34,668 bases of DNA from Desulfosporosinus sp. BRH_c37 (GTDB lineage Bacteria; Bacillota; Desulfitobacteriia; Desulfitobacteriales; Desulfitobacteriaceae): positions 1-34,668 of the forward strand of contig LOEW01000253.1 of the NCBI GenBank assembly GCA_001516045.1. The letters are read 5' to 3'. This document shows, piece after piece, positions 15,366 to 23,637 of the stretch. Every line of letters starts with the position of its first letter. Position 1 is the first letter of the stretch. The notes beneath the pieces were generated by a model that was not told where the DNA came from, made no database searches, and saw only the letters and a program-made list of their open reading frames with translations. Position numbers and translations under genes: made by a program.

Positions 15366-16484
15366 ATGAAGACGAAGGTTAAAGTCCTGATCTTAATATT
15401 GGTTGGGGTTTTATCAATTTTGGCATTGGTTATACCGAGGTCCTATAGCTCATCTGAATTTCAGGTGACTAAGCGGCCACAGGTAGCTTTCGAAGATGCG
15501 AAGAAATCTGGTAAACCAATTTTTTTGGAGTTTTATGCTAAGTGGTGACCCAGTTGTAAGAGCATGGAGCCCGTGGTGCTGGCTCTAGAGAAAAAATTTA
15601 GTGAGAAAATCAACTTTATTGTCGTTGATATTGATGACCCTGAAAGCCAGGTTCTCACCCAACAATTTAATATATATTATATTCCTGCCTTTTTCGTAAT
15701 TGATCAAAAAGGGCAAATTACCTACAACGATACCGGACCTCAGAGTAACGCCACCTTAGAAAATGCCATAAATTCCGGGAATCCAAACAATAGCTGGTCT
15801 GAATCGTTCTTTAAAGAAACGATCCCCAATGCTTTGGCCTCAGGCGGATTATCTATCTTAGTTCTAGTCTTCTTAGGCGGAATTATGACTAGCTTAAGTC
15901 CCTGCATATTATCAATGTTACCAGTCATGTTGGGATATATCGGCGGGTTAGAAAAGCCGACTAAAACTAAAGGCTTTATCACTTCAGCGTTTTTTGTGCT
16001 GGGTTTAGCTGTCACCTTTGCCATATTGGGGATTACCGCAGCGCTCTTAGGTAATGCTTTTGGCCAGATCGGGCCTGCCTGGCCATATATTATTGGCGTT
16101 TTTGCAATTCTAATGGGATTACAATTAATTGGTGTTCTTAATATTGAGTTACCTGGTTTGAAGACGATGCCAGAGAAAAGAGGGGGAGTACTAGGACCGT
16201 TTGGAGTTGGGTTATTATTTGGTCTGGTTGCTTCCCCATGTGCAACTCCAGTTCTGGCGGTTTTGATGACTTATGTGGCTGGGCAAGGTGTACTATGGTA
16301 TGGCGCTTTGTTGCTCTTTATTTATGGGCTGGGCCATGGGTTACCGTTGATGATTGCGGGTACATTTACAGCCGTGTTAAAGAGTTTACCCCGCATAACG
16401 AAATGGAGTCAGTATATCACTTATATAAGTGGTGGAATACTCATCTGCTTGGGTTTATATTTCTTTGTGCGAACGGGTTGGTAA
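15366..16484 (+). CDS. Thioredoxin-CcdA fusion with in-frame TGA read as selenocysteine
   Basis: It is one 372-aa reading frame if TGA at 15546-15548 is decoded as selenocysteine (U61). Residues 5-25 form a signal anchor. A thioredoxin-like domain spans about 35-140, with active site W-U-P-S-C (U61, C64) and the cis-proline in YYIPAFF (P107). A CcdA/DsbD-beta membrane domain of about six helices follows, with its two redox cysteines in SLSPCILSMLP (C180) and LVASPCATPVL (C292). The family moves electrons from the cytoplasm across the membrane to outside thiols. The TGA replaces exactly the first CXXC cysteine. A hairpin downstream (GAGCC/GGCTC, loop starting about 24 nt after TGA, with G among its first two bases) fits bacterial SECIS rules. 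GGGGGGTG precedes the ATG. The alternative is a nonsense-mutated pseudogene; this is less likely. Confidence 0.85.
15567..15585 (+). promoter_or_regulatory. Candidate bacterial SECIS hairpin
   Basis: The stem GAGCC (15567-15571) pairs with GGCTC (15581-15585), with loop CGTGGTGCT that could tighten through one more C-G pair. The loop starts about 24 nt after the TGA codon, inside the 16-37 nt range described for bacterial SECIS elements, and has G in its second position. SelB recruitment is inferred. Confidence 0.5.
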
Positions 16485-16539
16485 ATGATGACCGCGCATG
16501 GAAGTACAAGTAGAGTAAAATAATTGGAGGGTCAAAACT

Positions 16540-18018
16540 ATGGCTGTGAATTTAGAATTTGAAAACAAGTTATGGGAAATGGCGGATAAACTAAGGGGTA
16601 ATATACAGCCTTCTGATTATAAGGATGTCATCTTAGGGTTGATATTTCTAAAATACATTTCAGACAGCTTTGAAGAAAAATATAATGAACTGATTGTCGA
16701 GGGGGACGGCTTCGAAGAAGATCGAGATGCCTATATCGAAGACAATGTTTTCTTCGTACCGAGCAATGCCAGATGGGAATTTATCAAGAAGAGCGCCAAA
16801 CAAAGCACCATTGGCCAAATTATTGACGAAGCCATGATTGCCATTGAACGAGAGAATAAAAATCTTAAGGGTGTTTTACCAAAAAACTATGCCAGACCAG
16901 AGCTTGATAAAACCAAGCTCGGAGAGCTCATCGATTTATTCTCTTTTAATTTAGGAAGTAAAACCGCAAAGGCACAAGATGTTTTAGGTAGAGTCTATGA
17001 ATATTTCTTGGGTAAATTTGGTTCGAGCGAGGGTGAGTTTTATACCCCACCAACAATTGTAAAACTCCTTGTTGGCATGCTGGAGCCTTACGAAGGTAGA
17101 GTTTATGACCCCTGCTGCGGGTCGGGCGGTATGTTTGTCCAGTCAGCAAAATTTGTAGAGGAGCACCAAGGGAGAAAAGACAATATTCATATCTACGGTC
17201 AAGAATTTACGGCTACTACGTGGCGCCTCTGCAAAATGAACCTTGCCATCCGTGGTATTGACGGTAATTTAGGGGGAAGGGATGCAGACTCCTTCGCTAA
17301 TGACCTGCACAAGAACTTAAGAGCGGATTATATCTTAGCAAATCCGCCCTTTAATGTAAGCGATTATACATTGATACAGGATGATGTCCGCTGGAAATAT
17401 GGCATCCCACCACAAAATAACGCCAACTACGCTTGGATAGAGCATATGATCAGTAAATTATCTCCCAAGGGCATTGCCGGATTTGTGCTTGCTAATGGTT
17501 CGATGAGTACTTCGACAAAGGCAGAAGCGGATATCAGAAAGAACATTGTTGAAGCCGGTTTGGTGGACTGTATAGTCACTATGCCCCCAAATCTATTTTA
17601 CAATGTTACCATCCCAGTTTGCCTATGGTTTATTTCTAAGAAGAGAGAAAATCGCAGGGAGAAAATACTCTTTATTGATGCACGAAAAATGGGGACGATG
17701 GTTACGCGAAAGCATCGAGAGTTATCTGATGAGGAAATCAAGCAAATTTACGATACGCATCACCATTGGCGTGATGAAAAAGACTACGAAGATATTCAAG
17801 GGTTTTGTAAATCAGCGAATATTGAAGAGGTTAGAGGGCATGAGTATATTCTAACTCCGGGTAGATATGTAGGCATTGAAGAGCAGGAGGAAGACAGCGA
17901 ACCTTTTGAGGAAAAAATGACACGGCTCACTGGCGAGCTTGCGGAGATGTTCAGTAAGTCCCATAAGCTGGAGGAAGAGATCAAACAGCGATTGGGGGCA
18001 ATTGGTTTTGAGTTTTAG
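16540..18018 (+). CDS. hsdM: Type I restriction-modification DNA methyltransferase subunit
   Basis: This 492-aa N6-adenine methyltransferase has an N-terminal helical HsdM domain (residues 5-130), the AdoMet-binding motif DPCCGSGGMFV near residue 190 and the catalytic NPPF motif near 267. The length is normal. TTGGAGGG lies about 8 nt before the ATG. It methylates DNA only in complex with HsdS, encoded directly downstream. No HsdR gene is present in the window, so the unit may act as a methylase only or be a decayed type I system. Confidence 0.95.
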   Translation: MAVNLEFENKLWEMADKLRGNIQPSDYKDVILGLIFLKYISDSFEEKYNELIVEGDGFEEDRDAYIEDNVFFVPSNARWEFIKKSAKQSTIGQIIDEAMIAIERENKNLKGVLPKNYARPELDKTKLGELIDLFSFNLGSKTAKAQDVLGRVYEYFLGKFGSSEGEFYTPPTIVKLLVGMLEPYEGRVYDPCCGSGGMFVQSAKFVEEHQGRKDNIHIYGQEFTATTWRLCKMNLAIRGIDGNLGGRDADSFANDLHKNLRADYILANPPFNVSDYTLIQDDVRWKYGIPPQNNANYAWIEHMISKLSPKGIAGFVLANGSMSTSTKAEADIRKNIVEAGLVDCIVTMPPNLFYNVTIPVCLWFISKKRENRREKILFIDARKMGTMVTRKHRELSDEEIKQIYDTHHHWRDEKDYEDIQGFCKSANIEEVRGHEYILTPGRYVGIEEQEEDSEPFEEKMTRLTGELAEMFSKSHKLEEEIKQRLGAIGFEF

Positions 18019-18022
18019 TGAT

Positions 18023-18733
18023 ATGTCTAATTGTGAGTGTTTACCCCTAACTGAAGTTCTAGCCTTTATTGTGGATAATAGAGGAAAAACTGTACCAACT
18101 ACTGAAACTGGTATTTCATTAATTGCAACAAATTGTATAAAGAAAAATGAGCTTTATCCCGTATTTGAAAAAGTACGATATATTTCGGAGGATACTTATC
18201 ATAATTGGTTCCGTGCGCACCCAATTCCTGGAGATATAATATTTGTTAACAAAGGTGCACCTGGTAGAGCCTGTCTTGTTCCAAATCCTGTGGGATTTTG
18301 TATCGCTCAGGATATGATGGCCTTTAGAGTAAACGACAAAATAATAAATAATAAATATTTATTTGCTGTGCTGCGAAGTACTAAATTTCAGACACAGATA
18401 GAACAGTTTCAGGTAGGAACATTGATTCCACACTTTAAAAAAGGGGATCTGGATAAGCTATTAATTCCCATACCATCGAAGGAAATTCAAAAATTTATCG
18501 GTGAGACATATTATGCTTTATGTAACAAAATCGAACTAAACAACCACATTAACAAGACCCTTGAGGAGATGGCCCAGGCTATTTTCAAAGCATGGTTTGT
18601 GGATTTCGAACCGTTTCAGGATGGAGAATTTGAGGGTAGGGAGCTGGGGGACATCCCAAAAGGGTGGAAAATTATTAAGTTGGGAGATATATCAAAGTTT
18701 ATCAAAGGGAAAAAACCAAAAGAATTTATGTAA
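18023..18733 (+). CDS. hsdS: Half-length type I specificity subunit, second recognition domain lost
   Basis: This 236-aa product compares with about 400 aa for a normal HsdS. It has the first target-recognition domain (about residues 1-150) and the central conserved helix (IQKFIGETYYALCNKIELNNH... EEMAQAIFKAWFVDFEP). It also has the opening of the second domain (LGDIPKGWKIIKLGDISKF), after which the frame stops at GKKPKEFM. The next bases are a strong hairpin, so the second half was deleted. The ATG at 18023 is tentative: it lies 4 nt past the hsdM stop with no clear ribosome site, and an in-frame TTG at 18009 is possible. Truncated HsdS of this shape can dimerise and recognise a palindrome (EcoDXXI precedent). 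Confidence 0.75.
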   Translation: MSNCECLPLTEVLAFIVDNRGKTVPTTETGISLIATNCIKKNELYPVFEKVRYISEDTYHNWFRAHPIPGDIIFVNKGAPGRACLVPNPVGFCIAQDMMAFRVNDKIINNKYLFAVLRSTKFQTQIEQFQVGTLIPHFKKGDLDKLLIPIPSKEIQKFIGETYYALCNKIELNNHINKTLEEMAQAIFKAWFVDFEPFQDGEFEGRELGDIPKGWKIIKLGDISKFIKGKKPKEFM

Positions 18734-18734
18734 G

Positions 18735-18780
18735 TAAATGTAGAAACCCAGCCAGAAGGCTCTGGCTGTTTCTACATTTA
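18735..18780. terminator. Bidirectional terminator hairpin between hsdS and the chemoreceptor
   Basis: It is a long hairpin with a 12-bp outer stem (18735-18746 with 18769-18780), a two-base bulge and an 8-bp inner stem (18749-18756 with 18761-18768), with loop AGGC. It serves the convergent hsdS and chemoreceptor genes. Confidence 0.7.
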
Positions 18781-18802
18781 TATGTAACGAGCGATGAAAC
18801 TT

Positions 18803-20491
18803 CTATACCTGAAATTTCTCAATTGAACTTTTAAGGGTTAGAGCCATGCTCGTAAGTTCTTCAGACGTAGCCCCTACTTCTTCCATTGAAGCTAGTTGTT
18901 CTTCGGATGCCGAAGCAATAGTTTGATACGTTTGCAAAGTACTGATCGCATCCGTCACCATGTCCTTCATTGTAGACGTTACTTTTTCCGTCCTCTGCAA
19001 TAAATCTTGGGTCGTTCCCGATACTTGTTCTGTCTTTTTAGCGGCTAATCTGGTCGAGTCTAAGATTTGATTAAACATCTCTCCTGATTTATTAACTAAC
19101 TCAAGCCCTAATTTAACCTGTTGATTAACTTTATCCATGCCGTAGAGACAAGATGTAGAGTCATTTTGAATAGCAATAACTAGTTCTGATACTTTACCTG
19201 TTGATGAAGCGGTTTGTTCTGCCAATTTTCTTACTTCATCCGCAACGACTGCAAATCCTTTTCCCTGTTCGCCTGCTTGAGCTGCTTCGATTGCCGCATT
19301 CAAGGCGAGGAGATTAGTTTGTGAAGCAATATTGTTGATTAAGGAAACTATACTACCGATTTCATTGGAGCGACGGTTTAAAGCGTCAACCAAAATCACA
19401 GATTCAGCAACAGAAGTTTCAATCAGGCCCATTTGATTAACTGTTTTTTTAATTGAGTCGTTGCCATCTTTGGCTTCATCAGCGCTTGTGTTTGAAATTT
19501 TCTGAACCGCCTGTGAAGCTATGGCAATGTCACGGATACCCAATGATATCCCGGTTACTAGGGTTGCAGATTCCTCTGCTTTGTATCTTTGGATATTTGC
19601 CTGTTCACTTGTTTTCGAAGTCGAAGTTGCCATAAAATTAGCCGCGTTTATAGTCTCTTCTATACCTGAATTCAACTCTTCTGTCGCTGAGGCGAGACTA
19701 GTTGTAGAATGGTCAATCTCCGAGATAAGTGTGCGAAGGCTGTTGATCATTATGGTTACAGCATTACCTAGCTGAGCAACTTCGTCTTTCCCCCGCACCA
19801 TAATTGGTTCGATATTCAAGGTTCCCTTCGAAACCTGTATCGCGGTTTCTACAATATGTAGCAAAGGCTTAATTGCACGATTAGCTATAAGCCAAATCAA
19901 TCCAATGGCAATTATAAGTATTATTAAAATAAAGACAATGATTTTATCTTGCGCACCAGAAGCAATCTCATCATAGGGCGCGTTCGGGACGCCCACGAAC
20001 ATCATCCCAATAATCGATCCTTGACTATCTTTAATAGGCTCATACATAGTTTGGTTTTTTATTCCGACTACAACTGCTTCGCCTAGATAGGTTTTTCCTT
20101 CTCGTAGGGTTATTTGTTCTACAGCGGGGGAAACAGTTGTTCCAACGGCACGTGTACCATCATCTTTTTTGACGTTTGTCGCTACCCGAGTGTTTCCTTG
20201 GAAAATAGTAACATTATCTCCAGAAAGTTTTCCAATGTCATCTACGATGGGATTATCATTCATCGGTTTTTCACCTTTATAGAGCTTTCCATCGCGAATA
20301 GCCCAACTGCCTGGAAACGAATTATCAATCAGTTGAGACCCGAGGGCAAGGTCTGAGCTTAACTTTTTTTGAGCAGAGTTAAGAATCTCTTGGTACAATG
20401 TGGTTATAGAGAATGTTGCAATCACGCTCGTTCCAGCTAGCATAAGGGTTGAAATAATTACTATTAATTTGAACTTAATACTAAAATTCAT
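18803..20491 (-). CDS. Methyl-accepting chemotaxis protein
   Basis: This 562-aa transmembrane chemoreceptor has membrane segment 1 (about residues 8-30) and an extracytoplasmic single-Cache-like sensor domain (about 35-180), with the segment GKTYLGEAVVVGIKNQTMYEPIKD. Membrane segment 2 spans about 184-205, followed by a HAMP domain (about 206-258) and a long signalling coiled coil. The hairpin tip IEAAQAGEQGKGFAVVADEV, which contacts CheA and CheW, is conserved. GGAGG lies about 7 nt before the ATG. The ligand is unknown. It is monocistronic, with no che genes nearby. Confidence 0.94.
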   Translation of the reverse strand: MNFSIKFKLIVIISTLMLAGTSVIATFSITTLYQEILNSAQKKLSSDLALGSQLIDNSFPGSWAIRDGKLYKGEKPMNDNPIVDDIGKLSGDNVTIFQGNTRVATNVKKDDGTRAVGTTVSPAVEQITLREGKTYLGEAVVVGIKNQTMYEPIKDSQGSIIGMMFVGVPNAPYDEIASGAQDKIIVFILIILIIAIGLIWLIANRAIKPLLHIVETAIQVSKGTLNIEPIMVRGKDEVAQLGNAVTIMINSLRTLISEIDHSTTSLASATEELNSGIEETINAANFMATSTSKTSEQANIQRYKAEESATLVTGISLGIRDIAIASQAVQKISNTSADEAKDGNDSIKKTVNQMGLIETSVAESVILVDALNRRSNEIGSIVSLINNIASQTNLLALNAAIEAAQAGEQGKGFAVVADEVRKLAEQTASSTGKVSELVIAIQNDSTSCLYGMDKVNQQVKLGLELVNKSGEMFNQILDSTRLAAKKTEQVSGTTQDLLQRTEKVTSTMKDMVTDAISTLQTYQTIASASEEQLASMEEVGATSEELTSMALTLKSSIEKFQV

Positions 20492-20624
20492 TGTATGTCC
20501 TCCATTTCGATTAAGGTATATTCTATCTACATAGATGTAAAAGTAGCGTTTTGATATTTAAACATTGACTTACTAGATCAAACAAAATATTATTTTGTTT
20601 TTCTAAAGTAATATTCTCTACGAT
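20492..20624. other. Intergenic DNA upstream of the chemoreceptor
   Basis: No gene is seen. The stretch is AT-rich and holds a 9-bp AAACAAAAT hairpin (20580-20588 with 20592-20600, loop ATT) of unknown role. The chemoreceptor promoter must lie here on the minus strand, but I could not place it with confidence. Confidence 0.3.
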
Positions 20625-20653
20625 TTGACAAATTCCTCCTAATCAAATTAGAT
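20625..20653 (+). promoter_or_regulatory. Weak promoter-like pair before the leader RNA candidate
   Basis: There is a perfect TTGACA (20625-20630) and a poor -10, TTAGAT (20648-20653), after 17 nt. It would start a leader that includes the motif at 20702-20765. Confidence 0.3.
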
Positions 20654-20669
20654 ATATACAGTTTCAGAA

Positions 20670-20790
20670 AATAAGGTAGTAACGTTCTCCCCGGATAGGT
20701 ACCCATGACAACGCAATGGTTGCTATTTGTTGGATGGTGACGAAAGACTTAAATGGTTATATAATCTCTCTACCGTGACACTTCAATGGC
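20670..20790 (+). ncRNA. Candidate structured leader RNA, copy 1
   Basis: The segment 20702-20765 aligns with 23510-23575 at roughly three quarters identity by eye, including an identical 17-mer TGGATGGTGACGAAAGA (20731-20747). CCAT/ATGG hairpins with different loops occur in both copies, enclosed by GATAG/CTATT here and GATAAG/CTTAT in copy 2, so the pairing is kept while bases change. A possible closing stem pairs GGTAG near 20675 with CTACC near 20769. A strong terminator follows at 20815-20857, then the MarR-ATPase operon. This layout fits a riboswitch or an attenuator. I do not recognise the class. Confidence 0.45.
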
Positions 20791-20814
20791 TGAAGGAAAA
20801 TGGAGATTTCAAAG

Positions 20815-20857
20815 CTCTTCGCTGACACAGGGGGCTTGTCAGCGAAGAGTATTTTTG
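20815..20857 (+). terminator. Strong intrinsic terminator in the leader of the MarR-ATPase operon
   Basis: A 13-bp perfect stem (20815-20827 with 20837-20849) with a 9-nt loop is followed by TATTTTTGC. It lies downstream of the conserved RNA motif and 80 bp before the MarR start codon, where it could act as an attenuator or end a small RNA. Confidence 0.75.
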
Positions 20858-20936
20858 CTATCATATAATTTGAATATCAAACATTATTAACATAAAACAT
20901 TTTGAAGTACTTACTATATTCAGAGGAGGAGTTTTA

Positions 20937-21356
20937 GTGACTATTAATGAAGAGTTGACCCATGAACTCTTGGCGTTTTTCAACGGGTTTTCATCCTGGG
21001 AAAATTCAATTGTGCGATCCAGTGAGCTAACGGTTTCTGAAGCACATGCTTTAGAGGTCCTTGGTGAGCATGAAAAAATTAATATGAAAGGTTTGGCACA
21101 AAAACTGGGGGTTACGACAGGAACCACTACAGTAACAGTGGATCGCTTAGAAAAGAAGAATTTTGCCCGCCGTGAATCGACGAAAGAAGATAGACGCGTT
21201 AATCTTATTAGTTTGACTGATATAGGAAAAAAAGTCTTTGAGGAACATCATGACTACCATTTACACCTGACAGATCAGATGACGTCCGTTTTGAGTGACG
21301 ACGAAATTAGGCAGTTTTTGCACACCTTAAAAAAGATTAATGCCGAAACTTTTTAG
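20937..21356 (+). CDS. MarR-family transcriptional regulator
   Basis: This 139-aa winged-helix regulator has the recognition region NMKGLAQKLGVTTGTTTVTVDRLEKKNFARRE followed by the wing KEDRRVNLISLT. AGAGGAGG lies 7 nt before the GTG start at 20937. The P-type ATPase gene begins 111 bp after its stop, with no terminator seen between them, so the protein probably controls that exporter. Its ligand is unknown; metal or oxidant sensing is inferred from context only. Confidence 0.9.
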   Translation: MTINEELTHELLAFFNGFSSWENSIVRSSELTVSEAHALEVLGEHEKINMKGLAQKLGVTTGTTTVTVDRLEKKNFARRESTKEDRRVNLISLTDIGKKVFEEHHDYHLHLTDQMTSVLSDDEIRQFLHTLKKINAETF

Positions 21357-21467
21357 GGCGTGGGGGATTTAAAGACGACTCCAACTATAGAGCTTGATGG
21401 GTCAAGTAAGAGGGTCATAAGTAGTATTCAACTATTATGCGAAAAGAAGAACAAAGGAGAAATAAAC

Positions 21468-23342
21468 ATGAGAACGGCTTGGAATAACTTTTGGTCGCTA
21501 CATAAGGGATTGATTGTAACAGCACTCAGCTTAGGATTTGTTATCCTGGCTTGGTATTCAGGCGAATATGGTCATTCTGAGTTTGAAGTTCCTTTCTACC
21601 TTTTGGCCTATGCCATAGGTGGATATCAGAAAGCCTGGGAGGGTCTGCAAACCCTGATTAAGGAAAAGGATTTAGATGTCGATTTGCTTATGGTTGTAGC
21701 TGCAATTGGTGCGGCCAGTATCGGATATTGGAGAGACGGGGCGATTTTAATCCTAATTTTTTCCCTAAGTGGTGCCCTAGAAGGATATACTCTGGAGCGA
21801 ACGAATGACGAAATTAAGTCCATCATGAAACTACGCCCAGAAGAAGCTATTGTGTTAGAAGGAAACGCGGAAAAGCGAGTTCGAGTCGAAGAATTGCAGC
21901 GAGGCGACCGCTTGTTGGTGAGGCCGGGAGAAAGGATCGCGGCGGATGGGATTGTGCGTGAGGGATATTCTTCAGTGAATCAGGCATCGATTACGGGAGA
22001 ATCGATTCCCATAGACAAATCCGCGGGGGACGAGGTTTTTGCCGGAACCATGAACGGACAGGGAGCCTTAGTTATCGAAATGACCAAACCAGCAGAGGCA
22101 ACTTTGCTTGCTAAAATAATCCATCTTGTTCAGGAAGCGCAAAGCGAAAGACCACCCAGTCAATTATTCATGGAGCGTTTCGAAGGTATTTACGCGAAAA
22201 TCGTGATCACTGGTGCATTTTTGATCGCAGTCTTACCCCCCTTTGTCTTAGGGTGGTCTTGGAGTGACACAATTTACAAAGCGATGATCTTTCTCGTCGT
22301 AGCCTCGCCCTGCGCCCTTGTTTCCTCGATTATGCCTGCTGTTTTATCTGGAATATCGAATGGAGCACGCAAGGGCATATTATTTAAAGGAGGTGCCTAT
22401 TTGGAGACTATCGGTGACGTAAGTGTAGTAGCTTTTGACAAAACCGGAACTCTCACCGAAGGAATACCAAGAATTACTCAGGTGGTACCTTATGGAAACT
22501 ATACTGAAAATGAGGTCTTAAGCATCGCCGCCTCCCTGGAATCATGGTCAGAACACCCTATTGCTAAGGCTATAATCCGTAAGGCAAAAGAAAAGAATCT
22601 CAACCTTAGCACAGCCTCAAAACTGGAAGCTGTACCTGGGTTTGGGGTACATGGCATAGTGGAGGGTCAGGAATATCGAATCGGAAAACTAGATTTGATG
22701 GAAGGACAAAAATTGCCGGAAGAGGAAATGAAGATTGTCCGAGAACTGGAGAAGCAAGGGAATACGGTAATCTTTGTTCAGGTGGGAAAAGAACGAATCG
22801 GTGTCTTAGCTGTACAAGATACCCTGCGGCTGCAAGCGAAAGAATCCATTAAAAGACTTAAAAAAATGGGGATTAAGGTTGTGATGTTGACTGGCGACAG
22901 CTCTTCAACTGCGCAAATTATGGGTGAGCAGGTAGGCGTTGACCAAGTATATTCCGAACTGCTGCCGGAACATAAAGTAGACATAATAAAAAAATTAGGG
23001 GAATATGGCAAAGTAGCCATGGTCGGCGACGGTGTCAACGATGCACCGGCCTTAGCGGTTTCGTCCGTGGGTATCGCTATGGGTGCTGCCGGAACTGATG
23101 TAGCGCTGGAGACGGCCAATGTGGTCTTGATGGCTGACGATATTTCTAAGGTCTCCTATGCCATTGCCTTAGGGCGTCGCACGACTAGGGTGGTCAAACA
23201 AAATGTGGCCTTTGCTGTTGCCGTCATGCTTTTGCTTATCCTGTCTAATTTTTTCGGGAATATTAATCTGCCCCTAGGAGTGATCGGACACGAAGGGAGT
23301 ACCATCATCGTCATTATCAGCGGCCTAAGGTTACTGAGGTAA
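21468..23342 (+). CDS. P1B-4 type heavy-metal exporting P-type ATPase (PfeT/ZosA/CoaT group)
   Basis: This 624-aa ATPase exports a divalent metal, Fe(II), Co(II) or Zn(II) in characterised relatives. The subgroup is shown by the membrane motif SPC in helix 4 (C282) and HEGST in helix 6 (H608). It has the phosphatase loop TGES, the phosphorylated Asp D324 in DKTGTLTEG, the HP pair in SEHPIAKA, and the hinge VGDGVNDAPAL. No N-terminal metal-binding domain or His-rich tail is present, as usual for P1B-4. The ATG at 21468 has AAAGGAG 8 nt upstream. The open frame back to 21360 lacks a ribosome site. A degraded duplicate of its 3' part follows at 23352. Confidence 0.93.
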   Translation: MRTAWNNFWSLHKGLIVTALSLGFVILAWYSGEYGHSEFEVPFYLLAYAIGGYQKAWEGLQTLIKEKDLDVDLLMVVAAIGAASIGYWRDGAILILIFSLSGALEGYTLERTNDEIKSIMKLRPEEAIVLEGNAEKRVRVEELQRGDRLLVRPGERIAADGIVREGYSSVNQASITGESIPIDKSAGDEVFAGTMNGQGALVIEMTKPAEATLLAKIIHLVQEAQSERPPSQLFMERFEGIYAKIVITGAFLIAVLPPFVLGWSWSDTIYKAMIFLVVASPCALVSSIMPAVLSGISNGARKGILFKGGAYLETIGDVSVVAFDKTGTLTEGIPRITQVVPYGNYTENEVLSIAASLESWSEHPIAKAIIRKAKEKNLNLSTASKLEAVPGFGVHGIVEGQEYRIGKLDLMEGQKLPEEEMKIVRELEKQGNTVIFVQVGKERIGVLAVQDTLRLQAKESIKRLKKMGIKVVMLTGDSSSTAQIMGEQVGVDQVYSELLPEHKVDIIKKLGEYGKVAMVGDGVNDAPALAVSSVGIAMGAAGTDVALETANVVLMADDISKVSYAIALGRRTTRVVKQNVAFAVAVMLLLILSNFFGNINLPLGVIGHEGSTIIVIISGLRLLR

Positions 23343-23351
23343 TTGAGGCGA

Positions 23352-23502
23352 CTGCTAGCTAACGTGGTCCTGAGGGCTGACGATATTTCTAAGGTCTCAT
23401 ATGCTATCGCCTTAGGGCGTCGCATGACTAGGGTGGTCAAACAAAATGTGCGGCCGACGTTTACTACGATAATAGCGGTGCCTGCTATGTATTACCTCTA
23501 GT
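23352..23502 (+). pseudogene. Fragment of a second P1B-type ATPase gene
   Basis: From about 23362 to 23451 the DNA is nearly identical to 23119-23207 of the ATPase gene (encoding ANVVLxADDISKVSYAIALG and then RRxTRVVKQNV). It diverges after that and reads PTFTTIIAVPAMYYL before a TAG at 23500-23502. There is no start or ATP site. It is a remnant of a duplicated or recombined ATPase gene, immediately before copy 2 of the RNA motif. Confidence 0.75.
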
Positions 23503-23504
23503 GA

Positions 23505-23580
23505 TAAGCCCATAACAAAGCAATGGTCGCTTATATTAATGGATGGTGACGAAAGATTATAATAGTTATATAATTAACCT
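23505..23580 (+). ncRNA. Candidate structured RNA motif, copy 2
   Basis: This is the second copy of the motif at 20670-20790, with the identical 17-mer at 23541-23557 and the shared ending GTTATATAAT. The GATAAG/CTTAT and CCAT/ATGG pairings are preserved. It lies 60 bp before the metallophosphoesterase gene. No terminator follows it, unlike copy 1. It may be a displaced duplicate that came along with the ATPase fragment. Confidence 0.4.
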
Positions 23581-23637
23581 CAAATGTAAATAAGCCCTTT
23601 GTATTAAGTTTAAAACTTGGAGGTAGAGATTCTAAAT

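Noticed and set aside
15546..15548. TGA as an ordinary stop splitting a pseudogene
   Set aside because: The stop coincides precisely with the CXXC active-site cysteine, the rest of the frame is undamaged, and a SECIS-like hairpin follows. Selenocysteine is the simpler reading, though not proven.
23156..23440. 94-aa minus-strand frame over the ATPase end
   Set aside because: It is antisense to the ATPase and its duplicate fragment. Its internal repeat only reflects the duplication.
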